Positions 6,906-14,719 of a DNA stretch of 16,768 bases are shown piece by piece; positions within the stretch are counted from its first letter, which is position 1; the number at the start of each line of letters is the position of its first letter. This stretch comes from Chitinophagaceae bacterium UBA3430 (GTDB taxonomy: Bacteria > Bacteroidota > Bacteroidia > Chitinophagales > Chitinophagaceae): assembly GCA_002378975.1 (NCBI GenBank), contig DFST01000171.1, positions 1,369 through 18,136 of the forward strand, in the 5' to 3' direction. The notes below the pieces were generated by a model. That model was given only the letters and a program-made list of their open reading frames with translations. It ran no database searches and was not told the origin of the DNA. The position numbers and the translations under genes were made by a program.

Positions 6906-6976
6906 TTGACCCATAAGGATTCGAACCTTAACAGACAGAACCAAAATCTGTAGTGCTACCGTTACACCATGGGTCA
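6906..6976 (-). tRNA. tRNA-Gln (anticodon TTG)
   Basis: The minus strand folds into a complete 71-base cloverleaf. The acceptor stem is TGACCCA/TGGGTCA, the D arm GTGT-AACGGTA-GCAC, the anticodon arm ACAGA-TTTTGGT-TCTGT with anticodon TTG (reads CAA and probably CAG), the variable loop has four bases, and the T arm is TAAGG-TTCGAAT-CCTTA. The discriminator base is A and the 3' CCA is not encoded. The U1-A72 pair is a known glutamine-tRNA feature. It has its own promoter upstream (6991-7022) and a terminator one base after its 3' end. tyrS lies upstream on the same strand. Confidence 0.97.
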
Positions 6977-6990
6977 ATCCGAAGAGGGTG

Positions 6991-7022
6991 CAAAAATAGT
7001 GCTGAGAGGGTTTTCTCCCAAA
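6991..7022 (-). promoter_or_regulatory. Promoter of tRNA-Gln (-33 and -7 elements)
   Basis: On the minus strand TTTG (7022-7019) is followed after 20 bases by TATTTTTG (6998-6991). Both element sequences and their spacing fit the Bacteroidota primary sigma consensus (TTG, 19-21 bases, TAnnTTTG). The transcript start would fall about 10 bases before the tRNA 5' end at 6976. This is the only promoter in the window where I find both boxes correctly spaced. It lies between the tyrS stop codon and the tRNA, so the tRNA need not depend on tyrS transcription. Confidence 0.75.
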
Positions 7023-7037
7023 CTTTTCAGCGGCTGA

Positions 7038-8315
7038 TTAATTGGCTTGAACCAGGAAGTAGGTCTTTTTCCCTTTTTGAACCAGAATGAATTCATTGTG
7101 CAGTAAAAGGGTGGTGTCTACGCGTGCGTCGACCTGATCGATCTTTTTGCGGTTGATGCTGATGCCCCCAGCTTGTACCAGTTTTCGAGCCTCGCCTTTG
7201 CTGGGCAGCACACCCGAATTAGCCAAAAAGCTCACAACGTCCAGCCCCTGCGCCAATTGATCCCGCGAAATGGGACAAGTTAAAACCCCTTCAATGGCCA
7301 GTAGATCCGCTCGGCTGAGGCTTTCTGCCGGTGCCGATTGTTGTGCAAAGAGTTTTTCTGTCGTGAGCTGAGCGCTGCACAGGGCATCTGCTCCATGTAC
7401 ATAGGTAGTAATCTCCTCCGCTAGCCGTTTTTGAAGTACGCGTTGCGACGGATTTTCGGCATGTGCTTTTTCGATTGATTCGATGATGGATCGATCCAAA
7501 AACGTGAATAGGCGGATCCATTTTTGCGCATCGGTATCACCGGCATTTAGCCAGAATTGATAAAATTGATAGGGAGATGTTTTTTCGGGCGAAAGCCAAA
7601 TGTTGCCGGATTCGGTTTTTCCAAATTTCCCACCGTCGGCTTTTGTCACCAGGGGCGTAGTAAATACAAAGGCCTGTCCGCTTACTTTTCTGCGGATTAA
7701 TTCCGTACCGGTGGTCATGTTTCCCCATTGGTCGCTACCACCCATTTGAAGCTTGCAATTTTTATGCTGGTAGAGCCAGTAGAAATCGTACCCCTGCATC
7801 AGTTGATACGCAAACTCCGTATAGCTGATGCCGGTTTCACCGTCGAGCCTCTTTTTAACGCTCTCCTTGGCCATCATGTAATTGACCGTGATGTGTTTTC
7901 CGGTATCACGCAGGAAATCGATGAATCCGATGTTTTTGAACCAATCGTAGTTGTTGACCAGCTCAGCGGCGTTGTTTTTTTCGGGGGAGAAATCTAGAAA
8001 CTGTTCCAATTGTTTGCGCACTCCGTTGATATTGGCTTGGAGAACTTCTTCACTGAGAAGATTCCGTTCCTCGCTTTTTCCACTGGGGTCACCCACCATA
8101 CCGGTGGCTCCGCCGATCAAGGCGATTGGTTTGTGCCCAGCTCGCTGCAGGTGAACCAGCAAGAGAATGGGTACCAGACTTCCAATGTGCAAGCTGTCGG
8201 CCGTGGGATCAAATCCGATATAACCCGTGGTCAGTTCCCGGTTCAGTTGATCTTCGGTTCCAGGCATGATGTCCTGTATCATCCCCCGCCAGCGTAATTC
8301 TTCGACCAGATTCAT
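7038..8315 (-). CDS. tyrS: Tyrosine--tRNA ligase
   Basis: Charges tRNA-Tyr with tyrosine; a cytoplasmic class I synthetase, normally a dimer. The 425-residue protein has the HIGH-type motif HIGS (residues 43-46) within GFDPTADSLHIGSLVP, the tyrosine pocket YQLMQGYDFYWLY, and LQMGGSDQWGNM. The KMSKS equivalent is KFGKT (230-234), a common TyrS variant. A C-terminal S4 RNA-binding domain covers about 355-425 (PSKGEARKLVQAGGISINRK). I chose the ATG at 8315, giving MNLVEELRWRGM, which is the normal family start. The frame extends back to a TTG at 8357, but the additional 14 residues are not family-like and begin just after a promoter element at 8377-8370. No T-box or other leader structure is evident. 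Confidence 0.96.
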   Translation of the reverse strand: MNLVEELRWRGMIQDIMPGTEDQLNRELTTGYIGFDPTADSLHIGSLVPILLLVHLQRAGHKPIALIGGATGMVGDPSGKSEERNLLSEEVLQANINGVRKQLEQFLDFSPEKNNAAELVNNYDWFKNIGFIDFLRDTGKHITVNYMMAKESVKKRLDGETGISYTEFAYQLMQGYDFYWLYQHKNCKLQMGGSDQWGNMTTGTELIRRKVSGQAFVFTTPLVTKADGGKFGKTESGNIWLSPEKTSPYQFYQFWLNAGDTDAQKWIRLFTFLDRSIIESIEKAHAENPSQRVLQKRLAEEITTYVHGADALCSAQLTTEKLFAQQSAPAESLSRADLLAIEGVLTCPISRDQLAQGLDVVSFLANSGVLPSKGEARKLVQAGGISINRKKIDQVDARVDTTLLLHNEFILVQKGKKTYFLVQAN

Positions 8316-8369
8316 GTAGATAATACGATGATTTACAGATTTATAGACCGATTTCAATCACGATCTCGT

Positions 8370-8377
8370 CAAAAATA
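8370..8377 (-). promoter_or_regulatory. Candidate -7 promoter element for tyrS
   Basis: The minus strand reads TATTTTTG, an exact TAnnTTTG match, giving a leader of about 50 bases before the tyrS ATG at 8315. No TTG sits at the expected -33 spacing. It lies in the 176-base divergent region shared with the plus-strand porV2-like gene. Confidence 0.48.
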
Positions 8378-8430
8378 AGTTAGTTTGATCAGACGATGGC
8401 CGACAGGGGGGTGGAATCCGATTTTGTAGT

Positions 8431-8438
8431 TAAATTTG
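8431..8438 (+). promoter_or_regulatory. Candidate -7 promoter element for the porV2-porU2 pair
   Basis: TAAATTTG matches TAnnTTTG and lies 53 bases before the ATG at 8492. No correctly spaced -33 TTG is visible. Together with the minus-strand element at 8370-8377, it makes this a divergent promoter region. Confidence 0.45.
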
Positions 8439-8491
8439 AGTATCCATTATCTGCATTCAAATTCGGCGCTTGGTTCTTGTAAACCAATGAC

Positions 8492-9613
8492 ATGAACATG
8501 AAAAACATTCGGTTACTAGCCTTATTTCTGTTGCCAGGCCTGGTTGGCTATGGTCAATTCCGGAAATATTCCAATGAATTTTTGAACATCGGAGCAGGTG
8601 CCCGCGGCTTGGCCATGGGTGGCGCCCAAGTAGCTTCTGTACAGGATGGTACAGCGGGGTATTGGAATCCTGCCGGACTCATGGGCATTGGTACCGTTCC
8701 GCAGATCAACCTGATGCATGCCTCATATTTTGCAGGGATTGGTAAATACGATTATGCCAGTTTGGCCTTGCCTTCATCCGATAAAAAGCGCGTGGTGGGC
8801 ATCACGGCCTTGCGGTTTGCAGTAGATGACATCATGAATACCTTGTTTTTGGTGGAGCCGGATGGTTCACTGAATTACAACAACATCCAATCTTTCTCTT
8901 CGGCCGATTATGGCTTCTTGTTCTCGTACGCGCAGCTATTGAAATCCAAAGGCGAGGGATCCCTGCGGTTTGGGGCCAATGCCAAAGTGATTCACCGCAG
9001 TGTTGGCAAGTTTGCCAAGGCCTGGGGTTTTGGAGCGGATCTTGGATTGCAGTACACCTCGAAGACTTGGCAGTGGGGCATAGCGGCTCGAGATGTAACC
9101 ACTACATTCAATACTTGGTCATTCAGTTTTACCGATCGGGAGAAAGAGGTGCTATACCTGACCAACAATGAGATTCCCGTGAAATCGACCGAGCTCACGG
9201 CTCCTCGTTTGGTAGTAGGATTGGGCAGGCGATTCGCTTTGGGCAAACAAATTCATTTGTTGGCGGAGCTGAATGCCGACCTCACGTTTGACGGTAAGCG
9301 CAACACGGTGCTGAGTGCTGACCCGGTCAGTGTCGATCCCAAACTAGGATTGGAGCTGAGCGTAAAGGATCAGTTTTTCTTGCGGGCCGGGGTGAATAAT
9401 TTCCAGCGCGCGCTGGCAGATGGGGACACCTTGAATCAAAAGCGGGTATGGATATTCCAGCCCGGTGCGGGAGCAGGGTTCCGTATTCAGCAGGCTACCA
9501 TCGATTATGCTTTCATCAATTTGGCCAATCAATCCAATCCCTTGTTCACGCATGTGTTTTCCTTTCGGCTGAATCTGGTAGCGAATAAGCCCAAGAAATC
9601 TTCGGCTGAATAA
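8492..9613 (+). CDS. PorV/PorQ-family outer membrane protein, PorV2-like (type IX secretion)
   Basis: Predicted outer-membrane beta-barrel of the FadL-like PorV/PorQ family. In characterised systems PorV carries cargo from the type IX secretion translocon to the PorU sortase. The 373-residue protein starts with a signal peptide (about residues 1-22, hydrophobic LLALFLLPGLVGYG). The family signature follows: FLNIGAGARGLAMGGAQVASVQDGTAGYWNPAGL. The rest alternates amphipathic strands and ends with aromatic-rich FTHVFSFRLNLV, as expected for a barrel. ATG codons at 8492 and 8498 are both possible starts. The gene lies 12 bases before a giant PorU-type protein, so the two are probably co-transcribed and work together. 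I use PorV2-like because of that pairing. A canonical PorV or PorQ is the alternative, which a tree would settle. Confidence 0.85.
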   Translation: MNMKNIRLLALFLLPGLVGYGQFRKYSNEFLNIGAGARGLAMGGAQVASVQDGTAGYWNPAGLMGIGTVPQINLMHASYFAGIGKYDYASLALPSSDKKRVVGITALRFAVDDIMNTLFLVEPDGSLNYNNIQSFSSADYGFLFSYAQLLKSKGEGSLRFGANAKVIHRSVGKFAKAWGFGADLGLQYTSKTWQWGIAARDVTTTFNTWSFSFTDREKEVLYLTNNEIPVKSTELTAPRLVVGLGRRFALGKQIHLLAELNADLTFDGKRNTVLSADPVSVDPKLGLELSVKDQFFLRAGVNNFQRALADGDTLNQKRVWIFQPGAGAGFRIQQATIDYAFINLANQSNPLFTHVFSFRLNLVANKPKKSSAE

Positions 9614-9625
9614 ATATCCATTTCT

Positions 9626-12600
9626 ATGAAACGCATTCTTTTTTGGTCACTGTTTTTGTTGACGGGATTTGCGCAGGCGCAGCCCTTCAACAATGAATGG
9701 ATTGATTACAATAAGACCTACTACAAGTTTTCCGTGGGTTCCGATGGACTGTATCGAATCAGTCAATCCGTTCTCTCGGGAATCGGTTTGGGCAGCACAC
9801 CTGCGGAACAATTCCAACTTTGGCGAAACGGAGAGCAGGTGCCGCTATTTACATCGGTGGCCACGGGTGCGATGGGTGCATCCGATTACATTGAGTTTTG
9901 GGGCAGAATGAATGATGGCAGACCGGATAAGGTTTTATATCGCAATCAGGATCACCAGTTAAATGACCGATGGAGTTTGGAGACCGATACGGCCGTTTTT
10001 TTCTTGACCGTCAATCCCACTGGCATTAATCTACGCCTCGTCAATACGGCGAACACGTTACCGACGAGTGCAACGCCGGAACCTTTTTTCTATCACACAG
10101 CTGCCTTGAACCACAAACAACGCATTAATCCCGGTTATGCTGCTATTGTGGGATCAGCGGTTTATTCTTCCAGCTACGATCAGGGCGAGGGGTGGACGTC
10201 GAATGATATTGGTTACAATGTCACCCGAACCGATAATTTAACCGGGTTGTTTCCGTACACCGGGACGGGTGCTAACACGCCCATCCTGAATTTATCGGCT
10301 ACGGGAAATGCCTTGAACCCGCGCACTTTCTCCATCAGTGTTAATAGTACGCAGCTGGATTTGGCGACCATGGATTATTTTGATTATGTGCGTCGAATCG
10401 TTTCGGTGCCCACATCTTTGATTGCATCGGGAACAGCTTCCGTGGCGGTCAAGAATCTCTCTACAACCAATCCGGACCGTATGGCATTGGCCAAAATGGA
10501 ATTGTTGTATCCGAGACTGTTCAATTTTGGCGGAGCCAATAATTTCGCTTTCCCGTTGCAAGATGGGACTGCCGGAAATTATTTGGAGATCACTGGCTTT
10601 ACGCACGGTGGCGTGGCGCCGGTCTTGTATGATTTCACCAATGGACAGCGCTACGTGTGTGATATTGCTACAGCAGGAATGGTTAAAGTGATGCTAGCCC
10701 CTGCAGCGGGTGTGCGGAACTTATTGTTGGTTTCTCAAGCAACGGGGGTGCCTCAATTCGTTAGCAACTTACAGTCGCGCAGTTTTGTCAATTATGGATT
10801 GTCCAGCAACCAGGGCAATTACTTGATGATCTCTCATTCAGCCATTTTGAATGGAACAGGTGGTACGACACCGGTGGAAGATTATCGGGCCTATCGGAGT
10901 TCAGCGGCCGGTGGAGGATATACGGCTAAGATTTATATGATCGACCAGTTGGTGGATCAGTTTGCTTTTGGGATTCGGTTGCATCCGTTGTCGGTCCGCA
11001 ATTTCATTCGCTATGCTCGGGCGACCTATTCGTCCCCAGTCAAGAATGTGTTGTTGGTGGGCAAAGGGGTAGAATACACCGCGAATCGCGGAAGTCTGTC
11101 GAACCCGGATTTGAATCGCTTGTCGTTCATCCCTACATTCGGGAATCCGGCTTCAGATGTGTTATTGGCAGCCGATCCGGGGCCGAATGGGATTCCGCAA
11201 GTTTCAATCGGACGTTTGTCGGTGATCAATGGAGATGAGGTGCGTTCTTACCTCGATAAGGTAATCCAATATGAACAGCACTTGGTGTTTCAGTCGCCGT
11301 TGATCAGTGACAAGGCCTGGACTAAAAATGTGGTACACGTGATTGGATCTGGCGATGGTACTCTGGGAGATGTCTTGACCAACTCCATGAATGGGTTTAC
11401 CAATATCATTTCTGATACAGCATATGGGTCTAGAGTTCACACATTCAGTAAGCTCAGTACGGCACCAGTAGAGCAGGCGAATTCGGCTCGGTTGTACAAT
11501 TTGTTTGAACAAGGGATTGGGATGCTCACCTATTTCGGGCATAGCTCCGCCAGTACGTTAGAGTTTAATTTGGACGATCCGGACAGTTACAACAACGCCG
11601 GGAAATACCCATTATTTGTATTGCTTGGTTGTAATGCAGGTAATTTTTTCACGTTCAATGCCCAGCGTTTGTTTTCTCGGGAAACCATCTCTGAGAAGTT
11701 TGTATTGGCTCCCCAACGCGGTAGCATTGCAACGATCGCCAGTACCGGCTTAGGCATTGTGAATTACCTGGATATATATCATGGGAATACGTTGAAGGCT
11801 GCATCTGTTACGAAATATGGTCAATCTATTGGGGAGATCATGCGCGAGTCAATCACCCAGGTTTTCAATTTAACCACGCAGGACGATTATTTTGCACGGT
11901 TTCATTGTGAACAGTCCACCTTGCACGGCGATCCGGCCTTGATTTTGAAAGGTTCCGCTCCTAAGCCGGATTATGTAATTGAGGACCAGCAAGTTCGGGT
12001 TAATCCCTCTTTCGTGTCGGTTGCGGATGCCAGTTTCCAGGTTGAGGCAGCAATCTTGAACTTGGGAAAAGCCATTAACCGAGATATCGTGGTAGAGGTA
12101 AAGCGAACCTTTCCGGATCTGTCCACCCAGGTGATCATTCGCGATACGATCTCTGGCATCCGTTTTTCAGATACGGTTCGTTATTCCATTCCCATTCAAG
12201 CCTTGCGCGATAAAGGCTTGAATAAGATCTCCATCTGCGTGGATGCAGACAATGGGTTAGATGAATTGTATGAGTCCAACAATTGTGTCACCAAGGATGT
12301 GTTCATCTATGAGGACGAAGCCCGGCCGGTGTACCCGTACAATTTTGCCATCGTTAATACCCAGAACATCAAGTTGACGGCATCTACGGCCAATCCATTT
12401 GCTCCTTTGAAGCAGTATCGGATGGAGATAGACACTACCGAGTTATTCAACTCTCCATTAAAAGCCACTCAGACCATTTCCAGCACGGGAGGTGTCTTGG
12501 AGTTCAGTCCGGGTTTGACTTTTGTGGATAGCACTGTTTATTATTGGCGCGTGGCGCCGGTTCCAGCTACTGGGCAACCCGTTTGGAATGATGCATCGTT

Positions 12601-14653
12601 TCTTTTTAAGATAAATTCATCTTCCGGATTCAATCAGTCACATTATTATCAGCACAAGGCATCTGAGGTTAGTCGCATGAAGCTGGAGCGCGATGGTTGG
12701 AAATTTGATACGGTTCAAAATATTTTGATGGTATACAATGGTGTTTGGGCATCGGCAATCACACAGGATGCCGCCATGTGTATTTCCGTTAATAACAATC
12801 CCTACATGCGTAGGACTTGTTATTGGGGCTTGGCATTTAATGTTTTCGATAAAAATTCATTTAAGCCCTGGGTGAATCAAGTGGTCGGTACGGGTGGGTT
12901 GTATCAAAGCTTGAATCCCGGTTGTTCTCCATCTCGTATTTGGAATTTTGAATTTAACAATGATTCCTCTGGCAGACGGAAAGCCAAGGAATTTCTCATG
13001 CAGGTTCCAACCGGTAATTTAGTTGTATTCCGTTTGGTTGCCATCAATGGAAGTACCATCGAGCAAGTGGACAGTTGGAAGGCTGATACGTTGGTATATG
13101 GTCCAGGTAACACCCTTTATCATATGTTGCGGTCGCAGGGGGTAACGGTTCTTGATTCTTTAACAAGTTTAAAAACGATCAATGCTGTATTTGCGAAAAA
13201 CACACCAAGTTATGCAACCCAGCAAGTAATTTCACAAGGTCGGTTTGATGCAATCAGTTTGCCTGCTACTTTTCAAACGCTGGACTCCGTTGGCGCCATA
13301 CTTTCCCCCAAATTTGGTCCTGCCAGAAATTGGAACTCATTGCGCGTTTCGGCTAGTAGTGACAATGTCGCCGACTCTGCTTCAATTAAGATATTCGGTA
13401 TAACTGCCTCTGGAAGCGCTAGCTTAGTTGGTGAAATTCCGGCAAATACAACGGTTTACGATTTATCGACGGTATCTGCCTCGCAATATCCATATATACA
13501 GCTCTCTTTATTTGCTAAAGACACGGGCTTGTTCACTCCCTATCAGCTCAATAAATGGCAAATATTGTATGATCCTGTTCCGGAGGGAGCTTTGTCACCA
13601 CGTGAATTATATCAGTTTGAGGATACACTTGAATTGGGTCAACCTCAAGATTATCGAATTGCCTTCCGAAATGTTAGCCAAACGTCTTTTGACAGTATTC
13701 TTGTTCAAGCACAGGTTGTAGATTGGCAAAATGTAACCTACAATATTCCACTGCCTAGGCTGAAGGCATTGGCGCCTAGCGACACAGCCATCATTCAACT
13801 GCGCATTCCCACTACTACCTTGCCTGGGAATAACACGATTTATTTAGATGTCAATCCGGGGCAGGACCAGCCAGAACAATATCACTTCAACAACATTGCC
13901 TTGCGAAATTTGTATGTCAGACCTGATAGCATCGATCCAACTTTGGATGTGACCTTTGACGGGATTCATATACTTAATCAGGATGTTGTGTCTGCGCAGC
14001 CGTTTATCAAGATGCAATTGAATGACAATTCAAAATGGATGCTATTGAATGATACCTCGTGTGTCACTGTGCACGTGCGGTACCCGAATGGTCAGCTTCG
14101 CCGATATTATTTCCGGAATGATACGCTGCAATTCTATCCAGTGACCAATGCCCCGGCACAGATTAATCAGGCGGAATTGCATTTTAGCCCATTCTTCGCC
14201 ATTGATGGAGAATATGAGCTAATCGTCAGTGCTAAGGACCGTAGTCAAAATCAATCCGGAGTGGTCGACTATAAAGTTCGTTTTCAGATAGTCAATACCC
14301 CCTCCATTACCAATCTGATCAACTACCCCAATCCTTTCACTTCGAATACTGCCTTTGTATTCACGCTGACCGGCAAGGAGCCTCCTTCCCAATTCAAGAT
14401 TGAGATCATGACTGTTACGGGGCGAGTGGTTCGAGAGATTACCCAGAATGAGATCGGTCCATTACGGATCGGGCGGAACATTACGGAGTTTCGATGGAAT
14501 GGCACAGACCAATTTGGTCAGGCATTGGCTAATGGCATATACTTGTATCGCGTGGTTACGAATCTTAATGGAAAATCACTGGAACTGAACAAGAACTCAA
14601 TTACGGATCCGTATTTTTCCAAGGGATATGGGAAGATGTATCTGATGCGTTAA
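9626..14653 (+). CDS. PorU2-like type IX secretion sortase: C25 peptidase with CARDB-like domains and C-terminal sorting domain
   Basis: Very large (1675 residues) secreted protein of the gingipain-like C25 peptidase family, as in PorU, which removes the C-terminal signal of type IX cargo and attaches the cargo to A-type LPS. Visible parts: signal peptide (about 1-19, ending FAQAQ); a beta-rich N-terminal region with YYKFSVGSDGLYRIS; a C25 domain from about 398 to 775 containing YFGHSSAS with probable catalytic His639 and LLGCNAGNFF with probable nucleophile Cys669; a CARDB-like domain (782-892); a fibronectin-III-like segment (about 895-985); a second CARDB-like stretch (about 1321-1440); and a C-terminal domain from about 1562 with INYPNPF, GRVVREI and NGIYLYRVV, typical of T9SS type A or FlgD-like domains. 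PorU itself is usually about 1100-1300 residues, so this one is extended. Domain limits are by eye. It follows the PorV2-like gene by 12 bases. It could instead be a cargo protease, but the pairing favours a sortase. Confidence 0.88.
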   Translation: MKRILFWSLFLLTGFAQAQPFNNEWIDYNKTYYKFSVGSDGLYRISQSVLSGIGLGSTPAEQFQLWRNGEQVPLFTSVATGAMGASDYIEFWGRMNDGRPDKVLYRNQDHQLNDRWSLETDTAVFFLTVNPTGINLRLVNTANTLPTSATPEPFFYHTAALNHKQRINPGYAAIVGSAVYSSSYDQGEGWTSNDIGYNVTRTDNLTGLFPYTGTGANTPILNLSATGNALNPRTFSISVNSTQLDLATMDYFDYVRRIVSVPTSLIASGTASVAVKNLSTTNPDRMALAKMELLYPRLFNFGGANNFAFPLQDGTAGNYLEITGFTHGGVAPVLYDFTNGQRYVCDIATAGMVKVMLAPAAGVRNLLLVSQATGVPQFVSNLQSRSFVNYGLSSNQGNYLMISHSAILNGTGGTTPVEDYRAYRSSAAGGGYTAKIYMIDQLVDQFAFGIRLHPLSVRNFIRYARATYSSPVKNVLLVGKGVEYTANRGSLSNPDLNRLSFIPTFGNPASDVLLAADPGPNGIPQVSIGRLSVINGDEVRSYLDKVIQYEQHLVFQSPLISDKAWTKNVVHVIGSGDGTLGDVLTNSMNGFTNIISDTAYGSRVHTFSKLSTAPVEQANSARLYNLFEQGIGMLTYFGHSSASTLEFNLDDPDSYNNAGKYPLFVLLGCNAGNFFTFNAQRLFSRETISEKFVLAPQRGSIATIASTGLGIVNYLDIYHGNTLKAASVTKYGQSIGEIMRESITQVFNLTTQDDYFARFHCEQSTLHGDPALILKGSAPKPDYVIEDQQVRVNPSFVSVADASFQVEAAILNLGKAINRDIVVEVKRTFPDLSTQVIIRDTISGIRFSDTVRYSIPIQALRDKGLNKISICVDADNGLDELYESNNCVTKDVFIYEDEARPVYPYNFAIVNTQNIKLTASTANPFAPLKQYRMEIDTTELFNSPLKATQTISSTGGVLEFSPGLTFVDSTVYYWRVAPVPATGQPVWNDASFLFKINSSSGFNQSHYYQHKASEVSRMKLERDGWKFDTVQNILMVYNGVWASAITQDAAMCISVNNNPYMRRTCYWGLAFNVFDKNSFKPWVNQVVGTGGLYQSLNPGCSPSRIWNFEFNNDSSGRRKAKEFLMQVPTGNLVVFRLVAINGSTIEQVDSWKADTLVYGPGNTLYHMLRSQGVTVLDSLTSLKTINAVFAKNTPSYATQQVISQGRFDAISLPATFQTLDSVGAILSPKFGPARNWNSLRVSASSDNVADSASIKIFGITASGSASLVGEIPANTTVYDLSTVSASQYPYIQLSLFAKDTGLFTPYQLNKWQILYDPVPEGALSPRELYQFEDTLELGQPQDYRIAFRNVSQTSFDSILVQAQVVDWQNVTYNIPLPRLKALAPSDTAIIQLRIPTTTLPGNNTIYLDVNPGQDQPEQYHFNNIALRNLYVRPDSIDPTLDVTFDGIHILNQDVVSAQPFIKMQLNDNSKWMLLNDTSCVTVHVRYPNGQLRRYYFRNDTLQFYPVTNAPAQINQAELHFSPFFAIDGEYELIVSAKDRSQNQSGVVDYKVRFQIVNTPSITNLINYPNPFTSNTAFVFTLTGKEPPSQFKIEIMTVTGRVVREITQNEIGPLRIGRNITEFRWNGTDQFGQALANGIYLYRVVTNLNGKSLELNKNSITDPYFSKGYGKMYLMR

Positions 14654-14707
14654 GTTTTTATACGGGAGTTGTTGGCTTTCCCCATCGGTTGAGCGGTTTT
14701 GTTTCTG

Positions 14708-14715
14708 TAGTTTTG
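14708..14715 (+). promoter_or_regulatory. Candidate -7 promoter element for hscA
   Basis: TAGTTTTG matches TAnnTTTG and ends four bases before the GTG start codon at 14720. The expected transcript start would therefore fall at or beside the start codon. The nearest upstream TTG (14689-14691) is 16 bases away, shorter than usual. Moderate support only. Confidence 0.38.
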
Positions 14716-14719
14716 CCGC

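Noticed and set aside
8316..8357. Upstream TTG start of tyrS
   Set aside because: Adds 14 residues not seen in TyrS; the ATG at 8315 gives the usual MNLVEELRWRG opening.
14654..14719. Possible terminator after the porU2-like gene
   Set aside because: The best pairing (GGGA with TCCC) is four bases with a long loop and no U tract.
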